Shown one piece after another: positions 1 to 9,640 of a stretch of 64,000 nt of DNA. Below the pieces are notes generated by a model. It saw only the letters and a list, made by a program, of their open reading frames with translations, ran no database searches and was not told where the DNA came from. Both the position numbers and the translations under genes were made by a program. Position 1 is the stretch's first letter. Each line of letters begins with the position of its first letter. Source of the DNA: Campylobacter sp. RM16192 (GTDB taxonomy: Bacteria; Campylobacterota; Campylobacteria; Campylobacterales; Campylobacteraceae); the NCBI RefSeq assembly GCF_004803855.2, contig NZ_CP012552.1, forward strand, positions 124,001 to 188,000. The letters are read 5' to 3'.

Positions 1-195
1 ACTCCTGAAAAAATTGCCGAATTTGAAGCGCATGATACGCCTGTTGATATCTATGGCGTGGGAAGCTTTACCGTTAGAAATGATACTTGCGGATTTACGG
101 GCGATCTTGTCGAGCTAAACGGCAAAGCAGAAGCAAAAGTTGGGCGCCGAAATTTCATCTCCGAGCGCTTGCAAAAAGTAGAATTTGAAAGATAA
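1..195 (+). CDS. Nicotinate phosphoribosyltransferase, C-terminal part (partial)
   Basis: The window opens inside this gene. The 64 visible residues end in a TAA at 193-195. The motifs VDIYGVGSF, FTGDLVELNG and AKVGRR resemble the C-terminal domain of the archaeal/actinobacterial-like form of nicotinate phosphoribosyltransferase, which joins nicotinate and PRPP to make nicotinate mononucleotide in NAD salvage. The catalytic barrel lies outside the window, so the assignment rests on the tail only. It converges with the next gene, and a hairpin follows the stop codon at once. Confidence 0.6.
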   Translation, partial: TPEKIAEFEAHDTPVDIYGVGSFTVRNDTCGFTGDLVELNGKAEAKVGRRNFISERLQKVEFER

Positions 196-198
196 ATT

Positions 199-227
199 TA
201 GGCGCAAACGAGCTAAATTTGCGCCTA
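199..227. terminator. Hairpin terminator between convergent genes
   Basis: A perfect 10-bp inverted repeat (TAGGCGCAAA at 199-208 and its complement at 218-227) starts four bases after the upstream stop codon. It lies in the short gap before the stop of the convergent gene. It could end transcription from either side. Confidence 0.6.
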
Positions 228-232
228 TAAGT

Positions 233-1297
233 TTATTTTATAGATTCTAGCGCGCTGCAACACTGAGCCGAGCCTATATCGCAGCCTTTTTTGAAGTAAA
301 TTTTAGCCTTTTCGAGATCCTTTGCGACCCCGCTTTCAGCAGGCGGCATCTGGTATGTGTAGCCTGCAAATAGGCATGATTCGACTAAGCCGTGTTCGCA
401 GCCCTTGTCAAAATACTCCACCGCTTTGGCAAATTGCTTTTCTTGATAATATGCAGAGCCCGCGTATTCACATCCAATGGCGATCTTGGCTTCGCAAGCT
501 TTTGCTGCGTTATCTTTATCTTTTACGTATTTTCCTGAAGCTTCATGATCTTTTTTTGTAAAGGCTAGCAAATAATACTCAAACGCCTTTATCTCGTCTT
601 TTTTGCCGTATTTGTCGTCTTGGTAAATTTCGCCCAGCTTTGCGCATCCGTCAAATCTATCGCCCCCGCAAATTTGGCTTAGAATTTCAATCGCTTTGTC
701 TATGTTTTTCTCGACACCTTTGCCGTCTCTATAACCCATCGCTACAAATTTGCAACCGTCATCGTAGCCGCCGTTGCAAAGCTTTGAAAATATCTCAAAG
801 CCCTTTTTAGGATCGTGCTGCGCGCCGTTTTTGCCTTCAGTGTATGAATATCCAGTCCATAAACATCCTAAATTTGAGCCTAAATCGCAAGCTTTTTGGT
901 AGTATTTGACGTCTTGTTTTTCATAGGCGTAGTCTATACAAGCGGATGCATCGCCGTTTTCACAACCTTTTTCAGGGCTTACGGCTGTTTTGTCTTTTAC
1001 TTTATTGCAGCAATCGGATCTTTTACCAAATGATATCTCGCAGCATTTTTCATAAGCCTGTTTTGCAAGCCCCGAGTCTTTTTTGACATCAGAGCCCTTT
1101 CCGAACTCATAAAGCTGCCCAAGCTCTTTACAGGAAGAATCAACCTTTTCTTTATAGCAACCTAGCTTGAAGTAGTGCTCCGCGTCTTTCCACTGACCTT
1201 TGGATTTTGCCGCTAGCCCGTTGTTGTGATTTGGTCCGGCTTGTGCTACCGACAAGCAACTAAATACTAAAAACAGGGTTAAAGCTAACTTTTTCAT
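233..1297 (-). CDS. Secreted cysteine-rich Sel1-like repeat protein (Hcp family)
   Basis: A 354-residue protein with a clear signal peptide (about residues 1-20, ending SVAQA). The rest is built from repeated helical units with paired cysteines, often seven residues apart, as in CDLGSNLGC, CNGGYDDGC and CEHGLVESC. This is the pattern of Helicobacter cysteine-rich proteins (HcpA type), where each Sel1-like repeat is closed by a disulfide. Such proteins sit in the periplasm or are secreted. Some Helicobacter members bind penicillin or stimulate host cells, but nothing here fixes a function. It is a single gene on the minus strand, and the AAGGAGGAG upstream of the ATG is a strong ribosome site. 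Confidence 0.8.
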   Translation of the reverse strand: MKKLALTLFLVFSCLSVAQAGPNHNNGLAAKSKGQWKDAEHYFKLGCYKEKVDSSCKELGQLYEFGKGSDVKKDSGLAKQAYEKCCEISFGKRSDCCNKVKDKTAVSPEKGCENGDASACIDYAYEKQDVKYYQKACDLGSNLGCLWTGYSYTEGKNGAQHDPKKGFEIFSKLCNGGYDDGCKFVAMGYRDGKGVEKNIDKAIEILSQICGGDRFDGCAKLGEIYQDDKYGKKDEIKAFEYYLLAFTKKDHEASGKYVKDKDNAAKACEAKIAIGCEYAGSAYYQEKQFAKAVEYFDKGCEHGLVESCLFAGYTYQMPPAESGVAKDLEKAKIYFKKGCDIGSAQCCSALESIK

Positions 1298-1355
1298 AGA
1301 CTCCTCCTTGCGAGTAAATCTGTAAGAATTATAACCTTTTTAATATATTTTTAAT

Positions 1356-2129
1356 CTAAATTATAACAACTTCCGTTTTTAGCTCTACGCCGAATTTTTC
1401 TAGCACCAGCTTCTTGGCTAAATTTATGAGATTGATCGCGTCTTCAAAGCTTGCATTATCAAAATTTATCAAGAAATTTGCGTGCTTTTCGCTAAATTTC
1501 GCTCCGCCGATAACGTGTCCTTTTAGCCCTACTGCTTCGATAAGTCTACCTGCGTAATCTCCCGCTGGATTTACAAAGCAGCTTCCAAAGCTGGCTCCCT
1601 TTGGCTGGTTTGAGCGTTTAAGCGCAAATTCGCTTGCAAGTGCAGCGTTAAAGCCTTTTGTTGCTTTAAATTTGGCTGCAAAAACAATTTCGTTTAGCTC
1701 GCAATATCTATAAGCAAATTTTATCTCTTCTTTTTTTATCCAGCCTCGTTTTAAACGCACCTCAAGCAGATTGCCACTCATGGAAATTCCACAAAGCCCC
1801 GCGTTCATCTTGATCATGCCTCCAAGTGTGCCGGGGATATTTTGTAAAAACTCAAAGCCCGCCAGATCGTGTTTTTTAGCAAAATTATAAATTTTACCGC
1901 TCTTTGTAGCAGCACCTATCTCTAAAATTTCGCCTTCAAGCTTTATATAGTCAAATTTATCGCTTAAAATCGCCATCGGTACAGGGTTTGGCGAAACTAA
2001 AAGGTTATTTCCGCCACCTATTATCACGCGACCTTGCGTATCGTCTTGCGGATTATCTATGAGCAAAACCTCGTGCATGCCGCCGATTTTAACGGAAGTA
2101 AATTTAGAAAAGTCAATAAGCCTAGTCAT
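1356..2129 (-). CDS. murB: UDP-N-acetylenolpyruvoylglucosamine reductase
   Basis: MurB uses NADPH and FAD to reduce UDP-GlcNAc-enolpyruvate to UDP-MurNAc, the second committed step of peptidoglycan synthesis in the cytoplasm. The 257-residue protein shows the FAD-binding GGGNNLLV (38-45), the PGTLGGMIKMNAG segment (99-111) and the GASFGSCF motif (179-185) that holds the catalytic Ser. It is short compared with E. coli MurB (about 340), as is usual in Campylobacterota. Its first four bases overlap the end of fliQ, so the two are probably translationally coupled. The fliQ-murB pairing is conserved in Campylobacter. Confidence 0.95.
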   Translation of the reverse strand: MTRLIDFSKFTSVKIGGMHEVLLIDNPQDDTQGRVIIGGGNNLLVSPNPVPMAILSDKFDYIKLEGEILEIGAATKSGKIYNFAKKHDLAGFEFLQNIPGTLGGMIKMNAGLCGISMSGNLLEVRLKRGWIKKEEIKFAYRYCELNEIVFAAKFKATKGFNAALASEFALKRSNQPKGASFGSCFVNPAGDYAGRLIEAVGLKGHVIGGAKFSEKHANFLINFDNASFEDAINLINLAKKLVLEKFGVELKTEVVII

Positions 2130-2392
2130 TGCACGAAATGCGGGATAAATTCGATCATTCGGATAGTAAAATCAACCATCATGCTTACCATCCAAGGCAT
2201 GAGAAATATGATAACGACGACTACGAGGATGATCTTTGGCACGAAACTTAGCGTCATCTCGTTTATCTGCGTGGTCGCTTGAAAGATACTGATGATAAGA
2301 CCGGCACTAAGACCTGCTAAAAGCATAGGGAAGCTAAGATAAAGCGCGGTTTTAAAGGTCTCTATGCCTAGTTCGATGAGGGTTGATTGCAT
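2126..2392 (-). CDS. fliQ: Flagellar export apparatus protein FliQ
   Basis: An 88-residue inner-membrane protein with two hydrophobic helices (about 15-37 and 48-72) and the family features ETFKTALYLSFPMLLAGL and FQATTQINEMTL. FliQ is part of the FliPQR core of the flagellar type III secretion gate that exports rod, hook and flagellin subunits. The gene starts directly upstream of murB (4-bp overlap) and follows the mqnD stop without a gap, so mqnD-fliQ-murB should be one transcript. Confidence 0.95.
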   Translation of the reverse strand: MQSTLIELGIETFKTALYLSFPMLLAGLSAGLIISIFQATTQINEMTLSFVPKIILVVVVIIFLMPWMVSMMVDFTIRMIEFIPHFVQ

Positions 2393-3265
2393 TTAGCTAA
2401 ACCTTATGTCGTTGTATTCGGTTGGCACCAGATAGTCGCGCGCGTCTACGAGCTCATCGTAAAAGCCGTGCTTATAGCCTATCTCAAACAGCTTATTTAC
2501 GGCGTTTAGCTGCGTTTTGTTCATCGATACGGAACTATCGTTGGCGTATAAATTTAGATAAATTTTAAGCTTTTCTTTATCGACTCGGATCAAATTTCGC
2601 TCCATAAGCATGTGGGATAAAAACGGCTTATGATCGGTTGCAATTTTAACAGCTTTCGTAAGCACTCGCTCGCATTCTATCGCGTCAGTTATCGGCAAGC
2701 TTCTGCGAACTGCCATGCCGCCAAGCGGAAGCGGTAAATTATCACCCGCAAACTCACGCCAGATATCCCAAATTTCACGCTCTACGCAAAGCTCGTCGCT
2801 AAAGGTTAAGATGCTTTCGTGAATTAGCACTCCAGCATCAACCTCACCACTTAACACGGCATTTTCTATCTCTAAGAAATTTTTATAAACTATCCTTGCT
2901 TCAGGATACGCCACGCGAAACAAAAGCGCGTTTGTAGTGTGTTTGCCAGAAAGTGCTACCTTGAAATTTCGCTTTAAAATTTTATCTTTTTTCTTAATGA
3001 GCTTTGGACCATATCCATCACCAAAGCTAACTGCGCAGCGAATCAGAGCGTAGCTATCTCTTATAAGCGGATAGAGTCCAAAGCTGATCGCCGTAGCGTC
3101 GTAAGTGCCTTTTAGCGCCTCTTCGTTTAGTGTCTGGATATCTAAAGCGAGGTTGCTAAAACGCAAATTTGTAGAATCAACCCAGCCAAATTTTATCGCC
3201 ATATACATAAAAATATCATCGGCATCAGGCGAGTGCGCGACGCTTATATCTTTAAAATGTCTCAA
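2393..3265 (-). CDS. mqnD: 1,4-dihydroxy-6-naphthoate synthase (futalosine pathway)
   Basis: MqnD cleaves cyclic dehypoxanthine futalosine to 1,4-dihydroxy-6-naphthoate in the menaquinone pathway used by Campylobacter instead of the Men route. The 290-residue protein has the periplasmic-binding-like fold typical of the family: AHSPDADDIFM near the N-terminus (10-20), the central DAGVLIHESILTF with a conserved His at 149, and LPLGG near 190. The chorismate dehydratase of the same pathway, mqnA, lies at 57273-57956. It is first in the mqnD-fliQ-murB minus-strand operon and is divergent from recA. Confidence 0.93.
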   Translation of the reverse strand: MRHFKDISVAHSPDADDIFMYMAIKFGWVDSTNLRFSNLALDIQTLNEEALKGTYDATAISFGLYPLIRDSYALIRCAVSFGDGYGPKLIKKKDKILKRNFKVALSGKHTTNALLFRVAYPEARIVYKNFLEIENAVLSGEVDAGVLIHESILTFSDELCVEREIWDIWREFAGDNLPLPLGGMAVRRSLPITDAIECERVLTKAVKIATDHKPFLSHMLMERNLIRVDKEKLKIYLNLYANDSSVSMNKTQLNAVNKLFEIGYKHGFYDELVDARDYLVPTEYNDIRFS

Positions 3266-3386
3266 ATTTAATCCTTTTTAAGATTATAGGTTAAATTTTA
3301 TGAATAGTTGATTAAATAGCCTATTATTAGAAGTTATCTTTATATTTTTTAAAAGAATTAAATAAACCGAAATTCATCTTAAATTT

Positions 3387-3413
3387 GATAAAATCAGGCA
3401 ATTTAATTATAAA
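3387..3413 (+). promoter_or_regulatory. Candidate recA promoter
   Basis: In the 163-bp gap between the divergent mqnD and recA genes, GATAAAAT (3387-3394) and TATAAA (3408-3413) both resemble a sigma-70 -10 box. Campylobacter promoters lack a strong -35. No LexA-like box was noticed. Confidence 0.35.
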
Positions 3414-3428
3414 ATTTAAAGGCAACAA

Positions 3429-6033
<2,605 letters not shown>

Positions 6034-6043
6034 GGGTGTTAAA

Positions 6044-6835
6044 ATGAGACAAATTTGGTTTTTGATACTATTTTTAGGTTTTTGTTTTGGCAGAGAAAAT
6101 CCTTTTATTTCGGCAGGAAAACTAAATACAAATGTCGTTACTACTAATGTAGTAGAAACTTTAGCTCCTTTTGATAAGCAACATATCAAATTCCCAAGCG
6201 ATACCAAAGAGTTTATATCGCTTACTTTAAAATATAAAAATTTAGATGGCAGTATAAAAGAAAAAATTATATATGTAAATAGAAGTATAGATTGGCAAGA
6301 CGAGTTTGTTTTGATGAAGGTCGCCGTTCCGTCGGTGGTTACAAAAACTGATGTCTCAGTTACAAAAGATGAGCCAAAAATCACTATCAAAACAATAAAA
6401 AAAGATGAAAATACAACTATAAAAGAGGTAAAAGAAGAGATTAAACAAGAGGTTAAAATAGATGAAAATTTTACCAAGCAAGAGCCTTTAAAAGATGTTG
6501 TAATAATACCGGTTGAAAATATTGAGAAAGATCCGATTAAGACTATAAATTTTAGAAAAATGACTCTTGAAGTTGATTTAATGCAAATTAAATTTTTAAC
6601 TTCTGATAAAAAAATTAGAGATTTTAAGATATATAGAGACAATAAAATAGTAATAGATTTTGATAATTCTTTAAATTTTTATACAAAGACTTTTAAGATT
6701 GATTGCGGATCTTTTAAAAGTATAACCTTGGGCGCTCATGATAAATTTTATAGAGCTACTATTAACCTTGATAAAAACTACAAATATACTATAGAAAATA
6801 TCGCAAACGGATACATTTTAAAAGTAAACAAATAG
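6044..6835 (+). CDS. Periplasmic AMIN-domain protein (CgpA-like glycoprotein)
   Basis: A 263-residue exported protein: signal peptide 1-16, a Lys/Glu/Thr-rich linker (about 100-150), and a C-terminal domain (about 175-263) resembling AMIN. AMIN domains localise envelope proteins to peptidoglycan. Two sequons for the Campylobacter PglB oligosaccharyltransferase (D/E-X-N-X-S/T) lie in the linker, DENTT (121-125) and DENFT (140-144), which fits an N-glycoprotein. By position after eno and the FtsB-like gene it matches the C. jejuni glycoprotein CgpA (Cj1670c). It is probably the last gene of the recA-eno transcript. Confidence 0.7.
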   Translation: MRQIWFLILFLGFCFGRENPFISAGKLNTNVVTTNVVETLAPFDKQHIKFPSDTKEFISLTLKYKNLDGSIKEKIIYVNRSIDWQDEFVLMKVAVPSVVTKTDVSVTKDEPKITIKTIKKDENTTIKEVKEEIKQEVKIDENFTKQEPLKDVVIIPVENIEKDPIKTINFRKMTLEVDLMQIKFLTSDKKIRDFKIYRDNKIVIDFDNSLNFYTKTFKIDCGSFKSITLGAHDKFYRATINLDKNYKYTIENIANGYILKVNK

Positions 6836-7341
6836 TATAAAATCTTCTTATTTATCTATATCTTAGATTATTTTAAATAGCAGTAAATTTAATTTTATTA
6901 ATAATTTGGTAATTTATATTTTAAATAAATAAGTAAATTTATATTACGATTTGATAGAAAAATGTTTCTAATTGTAACATAATAAAAGTTTTTTATTCTA
7001 CTACTATTAATTACACTATTTAATATATTTTTATAATAAGTAATTTATACTATTTATCATCTTAGTATCAATATAATTCATTTATTTGAGATGATTTTAT
7101 ATTAGATAATGACGATATTTCAATATGTTTAAATAAATTTAATGACTTTCGTAATACTTAGTATTATTGATACCATATATCAACAAGAAAAATCCTTATG
7201 TATAAAAAGTTACATAAAAGTTATGCAAAATAACAATAAGCCTAATGATTATTTTAAAGACTCAATAAAAAAAATTTTGGTTACATAAAATTTTTAATAT
7301 TTATTTAAAAGAAAAAGTATTAGGATTTTGTTAAATAAATG
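6836..7341. other. AT-rich intergenic stretch, nothing recognised
   Basis: About 500 bases of very AT-rich sequence between the AMIN protein gene and the mccA leader. I see no coding potential with a ribosome site, no RNA gene and no clear inverted repeat. A small run of TAATACTTAGTATTA (7152-7166) is nearly palindromic and might be a regulator site. Confidence 0.5.
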
Positions 7342-7562
7342 TTTTATATACAAATTCTCTTGCTCGTGAAAGGAGGGTTGTTGGCAAGAGCGGGGGTTGC
7401 TCTTTAACGGTATAGAAGAGCGGTATTCGAGGTTGAGACAGATCGTATCGATTTGCTCTCTTTGAAGATTGAGATATCTTTTTAAGATGTTTTGATTCTA
7501 TACTGATTATTTTATGTTGTTTAAAAATATATTGTGTTTTAAAAAATATTAAGGAGAATAAG
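7342..7562 (+). promoter_or_regulatory. mccA promoter and structured leader
   Basis: TTTATATA (7342-7350) is a likely -10 box, placing the transcript start near 7356. The leader of about 205 nt then contains a GC-richer island (7356-7470) that stands out from its surroundings. CTCTTGC (7357-7363) pairs with GCAAGAG (7384-7390) around a 20-nt loop carrying AAAGGAGG. GCTCTT (7399-7404) can pair with AAGAGC at 7416-7421 or 7386-7391. TTGCTC occurs three times (7360, 7397, 7453) and AAGAGCGG twice (7386, 7416), so alternative folds are possible. The mccA ribosome site AAGGAG is at 7551-7556. Confidence 0.55.
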
Positions 7563-9557
7563 ATGAAACAAGGTTGGTTAAAATTTATAACCTGTAGTTT
7601 TTTTCTTGCTATGTGTGCTGTACCTAATCTAGCTGCATCAGACAAGCATGAAGAACCTTTTGTTCAAGGAGAAACATTTCAAAATGATGGCGTTTCACCA
7701 AGAACATTGGAAGATTACGTTGGGCATGAGAAAGAGTATTGGGAGTATCTAAAAAAAAATCACCCAGTATTTAAATATGAAAAAGATGGAAGATTGGTTG
7801 GTAAATACGGCTTAAGTGACCGTGTTGAAGAATTTATAGAGATCAACCAAGGTCCTGCTTATGCTAAAGAGAACAATATGGAACACACTGCTGTTACATA
7901 TCGTCTTGGTATGGAGTCATTCCTTGACTTCCCTAACAAATTTGTTGGACATAAAAAATGCGGCGAGTGCCACCCCGCTCAATATATGCAATGGGAGCGT
8001 TCACGTCACGCTAAAACTATAAGATGGCCAGAAGAGCTTGATGAGGTTGGAGGAGACGTTAAAAAAGGACTTCCTGGAGCACTTCCTACAACTCCTATTC
8101 TAACAACAGGTATCGAGCCTGATGACGTATTTGCTATCATCGGAACACCAAGAACAAAATATGGCTTCCTTGATAAATGGTTAGTTCGTGGTACATATCA
8201 CGTTGAGGATGGAAAATTAAGCGATCTTACCGGTAAACTAGTAGCTGGTGGTAACCAATACTCAGTTTTATGGGCTAAATTCCTAACTCCTGAAATGGCT
8301 AAAAAGATAGCAGAATTCTCTCCAGGGTTCCCTACCAAAATGGAAGATTTCGGTAAGAGCGGTTCTCATATGTGGGGTATGAACTCATACGGTGCTTCAA
8401 ATAGAAAGAATTTCAAATTCCAACCAGCAAGTGCATATTGCGAAATTTGTCATACATTTAAATTTGACTTCAAATCTAAAGACGAATTCTATGCAGCTCT
8501 TGGTGATTCTAAGAAATTAAGAGAGCATACTATAACAAAAGGTATTAGCTGCGAGGAGTGTCACGGTGCTGGTGCTCACTTGTACGGTGCTAGAGGTGCT
8601 GGTATGCCAAGTAACTGCGAAAGATGCCACCAAAGATTTGCATGGCATAAGGCTGATGCTGAGAAGAACCCAAGAAAACAATTTAACGCATACTTTAAAT
8701 CATCTTGTCCATCATGCGGAACAGAGGGTGCTCAAATGTTTAGCTCCGCTCACTATGACGAGGGTATGAGATGTAGTACTTGCCACGATCCACACGAAGT
8801 TACAGCTAACGATTGGAAAGATGGCTATACTCTAACAGGTCTAAAAAAGACTTGCGAAGACTGCCACGAAGTTCAAAAGAGCTTCTTTAAACAAGGCGGA
8901 ATTCACGCGAAAGACAATTGTACAGGATGTCATATGCCTAATATGATGAGTTGTGAGAACTTCGCAGCTGTTCAAAACCCTGATAAAGCTGGATTTGACA
9001 ACGTTCGTGCAGCACACATCTGGAACATCATGGTTGATAAAGATAGAAAATCAATCAACCCACCTGAAGGCAAACCAAGAGATCCTATGACCGTAAAAGG
9101 CTGGACACTTGATAGAGATGAAAACGGAAGATTCTTCGTTGACTTGATGTGGTCATGCGGTAGAACAAGCTTTAGCGACCCTAACCTAATGGCTCCAGGA
9201 GCTAGCGGTTGCCACAGCCCTGTTCAATCAACACTTCCAGATAAACTTAAATTTACAGATCAAGCTATGATCTATGACCTAGTTATGGAATGGCAAATGC
9301 CTGTAAAAGATGGATATTCAAAAGCTGAGATCGGACTTAGAAAAATAGATAGATCAATGAGCAACAACAAAAAACTATCTACTGATCAAAAAGCTAGAAT
9401 AGTATCTTTTGCTAAACAAGCACAAGACATACTAGACAAAGTACAAAAAGACGGCTCTTGGGGCGTTCACGGTCCTAAATATTCTTTAAAACTAGTTGAA
9501 GAAGCTTTGATTTACGTTGAGCAAGCAACTGATATCTTAGAAGGTAGAACAAAATAA
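7563..9557 (+). CDS. mccA: Octahaem cytochrome c sulfite reductase, MccA type
   Basis: The 664-residue periplasmic protein has a signal peptide (about 1-25), seven CXXCH haem sites (Cys133, 293, 330, 352, 404, 431, 453) and an eighth unconventional site in which Cys532 and Cys550-His551 are 17 residues apart. One widely spaced site among eight is the hallmark of MccA/SirA, which reduces sulfite to sulfide with six electrons in anaerobic respiration. Three mature cysteines are not haem ligands: 382 and 385 (CPSCG) and 464. In Wolinella MccA two such cysteines hold a copper ion at the active haem, so these are the candidates here. No MccB/C/D or special haem lyase gene lies nearby. Instead a haem-rich quinol dehydrogenase candidate follows. 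Confidence 0.9.
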   Translation: MKQGWLKFITCSFFLAMCAVPNLAASDKHEEPFVQGETFQNDGVSPRTLEDYVGHEKEYWEYLKKNHPVFKYEKDGRLVGKYGLSDRVEEFIEINQGPAYAKENNMEHTAVTYRLGMESFLDFPNKFVGHKKCGECHPAQYMQWERSRHAKTIRWPEELDEVGGDVKKGLPGALPTTPILTTGIEPDDVFAIIGTPRTKYGFLDKWLVRGTYHVEDGKLSDLTGKLVAGGNQYSVLWAKFLTPEMAKKIAEFSPGFPTKMEDFGKSGSHMWGMNSYGASNRKNFKFQPASAYCEICHTFKFDFKSKDEFYAALGDSKKLREHTITKGISCEECHGAGAHLYGARGAGMPSNCERCHQRFAWHKADAEKNPRKQFNAYFKSSCPSCGTEGAQMFSSAHYDEGMRCSTCHDPHEVTANDWKDGYTLTGLKKTCEDCHEVQKSFFKQGGIHAKDNCTGCHMPNMMSCENFAAVQNPDKAGFDNVRAAHIWNIMVDKDRKSINPPEGKPRDPMTVKGWTLDRDENGRFFVDLMWSCGRTSFSDPNLMAPGASGCHSPVQSTLPDKLKFTDQAMIYDLVMEWQMPVKDGYSKAEIGLRKIDRSMSNNKKLSTDQKARIVSFAKQAQDILDKVQKDGSWGVHGPKYSLKLVEEALIYVEQATDILEGRTK

Positions 9558-9569
9558 ATCAAACGGCTC

Positions 9570-9594
9570 GTGAGGCTTATTTTTTAAGCCTCAC
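9570..9594 (+). terminator. Intercistronic hairpin after mccA
   Basis: A perfect 10-bp stem (GTGAGGCTTA 9570-9579 with its complement at 9585-9594) and a five-T loop, flanked by a further CGG/CCG. No U-run follows, so it more likely protects the mccA message or dampens read-through than acts as a full terminator. Confidence 0.55.
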
Positions 9595-9640
9595 CCGCTA
9601 TAACTTGATGATTTCATCGAGATTATAAAAAGGAAAGAAT

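Noticed and set aside
7378-7407. Tiny TTG-started frame after AAAGGAGG in the mccA leader
   Set aside because: Spacing to the ribosome-like site is too short (one to four bases) and the motif is better explained as a hairpin loop.
7514-7552. Twelve-codon leader peptide (MLFKNILCFKKY) whose stop overlaps the mccA ribosome site
   Set aside because: No ribosome site precedes it and the sequence is simple AT-rich; the position looks coincidental.
6836-7562. tRNA, rRNA or CRISPR in the longest gene-free gap
   Set aside because: No TTCGA-type tRNA arm, no spaced repeats of CRISPR size; only the leader hairpins were found.
7563-9557. Nitrite reductase (NrfA) or other multihaem nitrite/hydroxylamine enzyme
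   Set aside because: No CXXCK site and too many haems; the CX17CH site fits MccA/SirA.
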